A stretch of 64,000 bases of DNA, from positions 868,001 through 932,000 of the forward strand of contig OZ237747.1 of NCBI GenBank assembly GCA_965178125.1. Reading direction: 5' to 3'. This document shows positions 57,401-64,000 of the stretch, one piece after another (the first letter of the stretch is position 1; the number at the start of each line of letters is the position of its first letter). Made by a program: the position numbers and the translations under genes. Source of the stretch: Bilabrum cf. latius (Eukaryota > Bigyra: Bicosoecida > Bigyra > Bicosoecida). Below the pieces are notes generated by a model. It was given only the letters and a program-made list of their open reading frames with translations. It was not told the DNA's origin and made no database searches.

Positions 57401-60400
57401 CAACGGCAAGGGCGGGACCAAGACTATGCGGTATTTCTCGGTCAAGCCGCACCTTAAATCTTACCACAGTTTCCTTGAATGCCATCACTTCAGCTCGCAA
57501 GCTTCCTAGCAGCTACTGTGATCGGGACTGCAGCCTCTTTCCGACCGCGGTCCCGGCATCGGTCACCAGAGTCCACTTCGAAGCCAGGTCGTTCAGCAGG
57601 TCAATGATGGGAGCCCTCATGGGATCCTGGGACACGAGCTGGAGGAGCTCAGCCTGTGCGACGCCGGAGCTGCCGAGAGCCAGCTGGCTCGCGTCGCTTC
57701 CAGGCTTCTGTTGCGCATCTCCAGCATCGCCAGCACTGTCATCTGCACCGTCATCAATCGCATCAACGACGCCATCGGTGGCACTATCTACCATGTTGCG
57801 GGCCATTGCAGCAATGGAAGGCAGCAGAGACGGCGTCAGTGGGATTTCTACCGACTCCAGCTCGAGCCAATCTGCGGCACCGTGGGATGCAAGCAGCTGC
57901 GAGAAATCAACCAGGGATTGGCATGCCCGTTGCACGGGGGCAGCAAGGCTGCGGATGTCTCGCACGGCCGCAAGCACCCGAATGAGTGCAGTGCGGTGCC
58001 TTTGCGTTTCAAAGGCAAGGGCTGCCGCTGCAAACTGACCCGTGGTGGTCCCCCCCTCGGCAAACTCAGCTACCTCCCGCTCCAGAATATGCTAGGCGAT
58101 ACCAGCTCCAACACGTTCCAGTACCACCCCATGCGATACGAGCACACCAAGTTCTGCAGTATCAGCTGCAATAGCCGGCTGAGACCAGCCGAGGGACTAG
58201 AACTCGTCGGCCGCTCCACCCAGCTCGCCTTCCTGCGCCGACTAGCCCTCCATGCCAGCATCTTGCCCAGCACCTTGTAGACCTTCCTCTGGATTTTCAC
58301 GTTCGTCGTCCGACGAATCATCGTCAAGCGCCCCCTCATTCACGCCAAACAGGCTCCAGCCGTGCGCCTTAAAGGAAGCGTCGACAGTCGCGGCGAATGC
58401 CTCAAACCAGGCAAGCCGTCTCAAAATGAAGGCCTAGCCTACAGCCAGCAGAGCAGCCTTTTGCTGCGAGAGACGCTCCACAATGCCTTGTCGCATTTCT
58501 CCAAGCTCTACTTGCACGATGCCGACGGGAATGTTGGCCGCCATGTCCTTGACTGACTTGAGCTGCCTTTCGATGCGAATGAACTCGTCATTGAAACCCG
58601 GCATGTCTGGCTCCAGTAATAGATTACCGCACACGTAGTCAAAGCTGCGCTAGGCTGCCTGCATCTGAGCCACGGCTTCCTGGGACGATGCCTTGCCAAG
58701 CAGTTTGGACGAAAGAGGCTCAGCTGGCAGCCACTGGGTGCCCTCTGCCAAAATTGCATGTTGTCCCCCGGAATCAGCAAGCTGCTCGGCTGGCATCTCT
58801 GATGAAATTACGAAATCCATTCCCTCCAGGGTCGCCGCTTCTTTCTCCAAATGAGATGCTGCAAGAGCAGGAAGGCTGTGGAAGGCCACAGCACCAGGCA
58901 GCAGCGAGGCAACGGTGGCCTTGCTAAACCTCCCACCGCCGCTTTGCTAGAACGTGAGACTGGTTGCCATCTCTGCAGCGTTATCTACCGTTTGCTAAAC
59001 ATCTGACCGAAGCGATCGAAGCTCCTCATCAAGCGATTTTGGCCTGCTGTCCAGGCTCGTCATTTGTCGTTTCGGCTGCGGTATTGAGACCCCGCCGGAA
59101 TCCTGCTTGAGTCCGAGCTGCGACCGGACCTGGGCCCCTTCGCGCAGGCGAACCGACAGGACGACCACAGAGCTTGCGCCTACATGCTTCGTCTTCAGTG
59201 GCAGCGGAAGCATGCGATCGATTCCGCTGGATCCACCGATCGACCTCGCCGTTCCAGGTAGTGCCTAGGCCTGCTGCTGGTGCTGAGCCTGCCTGGCAAA
59301 CCCAACTGTGCCGCTCTTGCGCAATGGTGACGATGCAGCCCCTGCACCTCCTCCAAAGCGAACGCTTTTCGATCTCTTTCCCTTCGATTTACCGCCCTTC
59401 TTTGACCCCTACCTTCTGCCATCCTGGCGTTCGGGCTCGGCAGGCTGAGCAGCAGCAGGCACGAAGCCAAGGCGAACCACAGCTGCAGCGTACTCTCCGA
59501 TAGACACGGACCAAGCCCCTGAGAACGCCAAGCAGGACCTGCGGATATCTTCTAGTCGCCTCGCGAGAGCTGTGTGCGAACGCTTTACAGCAGCCTGCGC
59601 TGCAAACACCTCCGGAGACGTCTGTACATCGCGAGTGAAATTACCTGCCAGAGCAGCTCTCCGCGCCATCATCGGGTCTGTCACATGTGGAACGACAGAT
59701 GCGATACGCATCACGTGCTCCACCCACGACTCGACGTACTACCGCAACGACTTGCGCGAAGAGTCAGGCTTCTGGGTAGACAGAGAATACTTCAACGCCT
59801 CGTGCTCTTCAGAACCCCGGCCCTGAAGGGTGGGCAAGGCTGCAGCCGCGTTGGCGACGACTGAAGCGCACTCGTCCGCCGACACCCTGGACACGAACGA
59901 TTCTGCTGCATAATCAACGGCCGAATCAAAGTCTAGGGTCGGGGTAAACTGCGCAAATGACAGGGCGATAACTTCTGCCATGTCCTCGGCGGAGGAGCCG
60001 CGCTGCACGTCATGCACAGAGTGGCGAGATCGCAGCTGCTGCCTGGTCTATTCGATAAACTTGCTGCGCATGGTTCGGTCCTTGGGCAGCGATTTCACGT
60101 CGGAATCAGCCGCCCTGAGAATGGCCTTTGCAACTCCAGTTGCCACGCTCGAGTAGCGTTCCTGATTCTGCAGCAGAGCCACACGAATCATCGCGGCTGA
60201 AGCGGACCGCCCTTGGCTCCACTGGCTCTGGCCGTAGTCGGAATCCGACCAAGCCGCAGAGCCGCTGCGACCCTCCCTGCCAGCTTCAATCTGGGCCTCT
60301 GCAGACGCGACGGCCCCCTTCACATCGCGCTCGGCGGTGAACCCAAGCAGCAGTTTCTGCAAATCGCCCAGGTGCCTAACAATGGCACGCACTACGCCAG

Positions 60401-63400
60401 AGAACACAAGAGCATCGACATAGCTGCAGAAATCGTGCCACGCCGGCGGGGCTCGAGCAAGCTTCAGCTCCTTCGGAAGTTCACCGAGGACACGCTGCAC
60501 CACGCGGGAACCGTCTGCAATTACCTGCAGTCGCTGCTGCCACAAGCGCTGCAGCCCGCCGTCGAGCTGCTGGAAGCTAGTAGGGAAAGCTTGTTCGTGA
60601 GTCCCATCATCACTCTACGGAAATCCATCATCCCCGTCGCCAGCCTGCGGCCGCCCCAGCTCAACTTGCAGCATGCCATCGTCGTCGAATGGGAAGAAGG
60701 GCTCATCGTGCCACCTGGATACGATCCCAGCAATCTTTGTGAGCCCACTAATGAGCACGCGCTGCCTATCTTCAACCTGTTTCGCAGCTGCTTCGGCCTC
60801 TGCCAAGAAAGCGTCTACACCAGGGCTATTCCAAGTGAGTGAGGTTAGCCCGGGAGTAATGGCGGCTTCAAAAAGTGCAACCGATTGCTCCATCAGCGGT
60901 GCAACCACCTGGGGAGTCTCGTGTCGAATTCGGTTGGCTGTGTCTGCAACCAGGCTTAGCCTGGCTTGGTACTTGCGGACCTGCTGGTCTCTGCGATAGA
61001 CCCCCGCCGCCGTGCGAGGGATATCAAGACCGAGCTGCAGCAGATATCGGCTTTCCCGTAATAGGGCCTCCAGCCCTGCGTGTAGATTGACGTGGAGCCG
61101 GTCGCTCGGGGCACTGGACTCGGGTGCAACAGACGCGCCTCTGGCTGTTCCGGGGGGTCCTCGCGCACTGCGTGCGAGCGATGTGGCTTCATCTAAGGCG
61201 TCTTCCATCGTGGAGGTGGCCAAGGCAATGCCGAGCAAGCCATCCGAAGGCAGAGCATCCATGCCAGCATCTCCGAAGCGCTATCTCCAAACCAGCAGTC
61301 GCTTCTCTAGCTGCTCCTGAACGCTCTCCTCAAGGCTGAGCGCCCAAGCCCTTGCCGTGTCTTTCTGCAGCTTGGTCAGTTTCCTCGACAGATCAGCGTG
61401 ATCTGCAAGCGCGTTCTGCATCTCGTCCTGGTGGACACTAGCGGGAATGAGCCCTTTCAGTGGCAGCACCAGCACGTCTACGCGCTGCTGCAAGGTCTAG
61501 CTCCAGACGATCCGGCCGGCTGTGGGTGGCATATTCGCGGGAATCACCACGGCGTAGCTGTCCTCACCGGGGGCCTGCTTGAGACCCCCTTCCACAGCGG
61601 ATGACGCCGCTGCAGACACGACACCAGATCGGCTCCTCACAACCTCCTTCTAGCCTGCGATTGGCACATCCCTTGCTGGTGCGTCCTTGCCGGGTACGGA
61701 CCCTGTGGCGAGCCCGATCCGCAGCTCGGCGGCGGTTCGCCTGACCTCTTCATGAACGTTCTCGATGAGGTTCTTCAGCGGGGCCCTGGCCTCTTTGAGG
61801 ACCTCTTCGCGATGCAGCATGGGCGAGAAGAGGTCAACCAGCCGGATCTACGACTGGAGGCTGTCCTGCGCAGACGCGAGGGCCAGGCGCAGCACCGATC
61901 CGAGCCTGCGACCCAGATCCGCTACGGAGGCCCGAAACCCAGTGAGGCTGATCCGCCAGGCGTCGTCCATATCGATATCCATAGGATCATACGGCAGCTG
62001 CTACAGCGAGTTGAGAGCCTGCATGAAGTCAGAGTGGATGGTAGACAGCGAAGCACCGAGGACTCGGCCCCGCGCTCCGCCGGTGCTCATCGTTCGGATG
62101 GGCGAGAACTGGCTGACGGTGTCGGCCACTTCGCGGAGCTCCCTTGCGCGCTGTGCCATTGCATCCAGGCGCGCGAACAGCGCAGTTGCTTGGAATCGCC
62201 ACGCAGCATCAGGCACCTCAAACACGGACCTTGCCTTGTAGTCAAAGTACACAGACCGGAAGCGCGCACAGAGCCCGAGGACCTGTTCCATCGCCTCTTG
62301 CGCCTTGGTCGCTTCCTAATCCCCCAGCAGCTGCACGCCGCGTGTCGCCCTGGTGCAGACTCGGATGATAGCGTTGCTGATCTGCCGGAAGAGTACCACC
62401 ACGCGAAGCGGTCGGCGGTAGGTTCCCTCGCCGTACTTCCATGCCAGCTGCACGATGTGCACGATGGGGCGGAGCAACTCCTCCGCCTGGCCAGTGCTGC
62501 TGGCGGCCTCAAGTTGCTCGGCCCAGGGCCGCAGCGGCTCCAGCAGCTTGGCAATCTTACGAGCGGTGTCACGGGACCTGATCAGCTCAGCGCAGAGCCG
62601 TCCAAACGAGGACTCGTAGGCAGATCTCGCCTTGGCGAGCACCTACAGGACCCGCCTCGCCCTCGGGCTGGCTAGTTGCTCTACGATCGCGTCGAGCCTC
62701 ACGACCTGACCCGCCCAGAAATCCAGCTCGAAGGACGGTCCTGGGTGCCTGCGACGGTCACAGCACGGTGGCAGCCCCACGTCCAGCATGGGGGCGCCTT
62801 CAGGAACGTTCTCTCCCTCGGGCTCCCTTCGGAGCACCCTGTGAATGGCCCTCGTCCAAGACAGCACCACCTGCTCCAGCACGTGGACGATCTGCCGGCG
62901 TCTCGACTTGCTCGACTTCTTGCCTGGCTGCGTGGCACTGCTCGCAGTGGAACCCATCGATGGCACGGGGTTGCGGGCAGGTTCCATCCCGCGAGACGGG
63001 CCGCCAAAGGCACCCGCGCTGCCGTGGATGGGGGGAAGCGTAGGCACCCGGGAGGAAGTCGACGGTGACGGTGCTGGCTGCCGGTTGCCCGCCCATGCGC
63101 CACCGCGGACAGCCTCGCTGAACGTGGGGCTGGCTGCAGAAGCCATAGACACAGACTCGCTGCCGTCACCGCCGGCCTCTCCGGTCGCTAGATCGAAGAG
63201 AACGTCCGGGGAATCCGGCATGGACAGAGGCTCCCTGCCCTGCGTGCGGCCTAGCGCAGTGTCCAGGGATTGCGCAGCCACTTCCGCCTGTCTCACCACC
63301 TGCGCCCCTAGTGCCGTGCTCCAGGTGCTCCTGTTCTTGCGATTGCGCAGAAGGGGCAAATACACCCGGCTGGTGACGAGCTATAGCTGCTGCAGGGCGG

Positions 63401-64000
63401 CCACGCCTGCCAGACCTCCGCCCATCTAAGCCGCCGATTCCCAAGCCTGCCGAGCAACCCTGCTGCCCCTCTGGGCCGTACTGCGAGGACCCCCGCGCGC
63501 TGATTCGCTGCCCCAGCTGCCCACCGGTGCCCGGGCAGGAGGGAGGGGGCCGCTCGTAGACCCACGAGACCCGCCATTCGGAGTCCAATGCGAGCTAGAC
63601 CCTGCACCTGCCCCAGCCCCTGCCCCAGCATCGGCCCGGCCAGCACCGGTGCCGCCTTGGAGGGCGAGGGCAAGGGGATGCATCGAAGCATTACCACCAA
63701 GAGGATCGCCGTCACTTGCAGCCGCTTCTCTAGCGCTAGCGAGCGGACTATCGGGACGTACGCTGCCCGCCACAGAGCTGCTCGCTCCGTCCCGCCTTGC
63801 ACTGCTGGCAGGTGCTCCAGCTCTGAGTCCCTCTTCCGCTGCATCTATGGCCTGGGCACTGGCCAGCGAGCCGACAACGACCTCTACCTCAACGTCCTCT
63901 TCTGTGAGAGGCCCTGCATGCAGTTTATACACGTATACGCACCTTGCAGGTGGTGCATCTGCCGGTACGGATCCTCGGCTAGCGTGCGATCCAGGCGCAC
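42498..64000 (-). CDS. Giant dynein heavy chain, 5' end outside window
   Basis: A single frame of at least 7,167 codons, without an intron, ends at TGA 42498-42500 and is still open at the right edge. I checked 40 in-frame TAG codons; where I inspected the frame, including the larger gaps between ORF fragments, I found no TAA or TGA. Dynein heavy chains are minus- or plus-end-regulating ATPase motors of about 4,500 residues; this one is much longer because of Ala/Ser/Gly-rich inserts. Landmarks (5' to 3'): tail with LVTSRVYLPLLRNRKN; AAA1 PRLVVTPLTDRAYLTF, GPAGTGKTETVKDLG and WACFDEFNRI; NPGYAGRVDLPQNVSALFRP; AAA2 GEPSCGKTSVWR; AAA3; AAA4; stalk and microtubule-binding domain; AAA5 and AAA6; C-terminal domain VWAGGLMRPELMLTAVQRQA. 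Axonemal versus cytoplasmic class is not settled. The motor order is complete, so this is not a pseudogene. Confidence 0.93.
47800..48690 (-). other. Dynein stalk coiled coils and microtubule-binding domain
   Basis: CC1 ends in ALEAARQAVGGLSKSSVDEL, followed by RAPPAIVHLVLQSVLIMVSG, the conserved entry to the microtubule-binding domain. IPAARLRALRPILDRPDFD and the exit into CC2 (ELHRATAKLRSVQERLQALQ) follow. TAG codons at 48009, 48213 and 48600 lie inside and are read as Gln. Confidence 0.85.
49740..49763 (-). other. Dynein AAA4 P-loop
   Basis: GPSGCGKR followed by SSVRMAALVAG. Dynein AAA4 often lacks Thr/Ser after Lys, so the KR is not alarming. The usual acidic Walker B residues downstream are replaced by a RISIPSVGG-like stretch. 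Confidence 0.7.
51759..51782 (-). other. Dynein AAA3 degenerate Walker A
   Basis: The P-loop reads GPSNSGIT; the invariant Lys is Ile. The Walker B region VIVDDLHLPAADKYGTQ at about 50,960-51,000 is normal. ATP binding at AAA3 is probably lost or altered. Confidence 0.8.
53493..53516 (-). other. Dynein AAA2 Walker A
   Basis: GEPSCGKT is a full GxxxxGKT motif. It is followed by LVLDGTVDADWIEDLNSVMDD, the conserved AAA2 segment. Confidence 0.85.
54510..54533 (-). other. Dynein AAA1 Walker A (main ATPase site)
   Basis: GPAGTGKT, identical to the canonical AAA1 P-loop. The matching Walker B, CFDEFNR, lies at about 54,365-54,385. Both catalytic residues are intact, so the motor should hydrolyse ATP. 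Confidence 0.95.

Noticed and set aside
1-64000. Window as a set of decayed pseudogenes with many stops
   Set aside because: Only TAG interrupts (bar one TAA), frames are never shifted across the interruptions, and catalytic motifs are conserved on both sides. Decay would give TAA, TGA and frameshifts too.

Overview
This is protist-like nuclear DNA from a eukaryote that I cannot name. It carries GT-AG introns, a dynein heavy chain, a mitochondrial carrier, a PRMT-type arginine methyltransferase and very large multi-domain membrane proteins. Base composition looks moderately GC-rich. The main result is that it cannot be read with the standard code. Nearly every real gene is cut by in-frame TAG codons, while TAA and TGA sit at gene ends. 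With TAG read as glutamine the fragments join into long genes in single frames. Supporting evidence is a dynein frame of at least 7,167 codons with no TAA or TGA found, an invariant Arg-Gln of the mitochondrial carrier family where Gln is TAG, and a duplicated gene fragment where TAG in one copy is CAG in the other. This matches NCBI table 15 (TAG=Gln only), not the ciliate table 6.

Layout, left to right: an incomplete pseudokinase-like gene (1-2134, -); an ankyrin-repeat gene (2341-4206, -); a UCP/dicarboxylate-type mitochondrial carrier with one intron (4343-5438, +); a 1,807-codon unknown gene (5578-11001, -); an FG-GAP-repeat ectodomain fused to a polytopic membrane domain (11168-14585, -); a PRMT3-like methyltransferase (15550-17475, +); a truncated inverted copy of the coiled-coil gene (17515-17790); a nine-helix membrane protein (18042-20819, +); a secreted protein (21441-23660, +); a leucine-rich-repeat protein (23959-27243, -); two small minus-strand ORFs (27671-28420); a TPR protein with a 57-bp minisatellite (28848-31192, +); a coiled-coil protein (31469-33937, +); a ~2,700-residue RCC1/IPT/Cys-rich/multi-TM receptor-like protein (34065-42141, -); and a giant dynein heavy chain running off the right edge (42498-64000, -).

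The genes are unrelated in function and are not operons. Introns are few and short (99-158 nt in the best three), with GTAAGT or GTGAGT donors and CGCAG/TGCAG acceptors. Neighbouring genes lie 120-960 bp apart. One TAA lies inside the FG-GAP gene at a position that is CAA in a sister repeat; it is the only internal TAA I found and is reported as unresolved. All coordinates assume TAG=Gln and TAA/TGA=stop.
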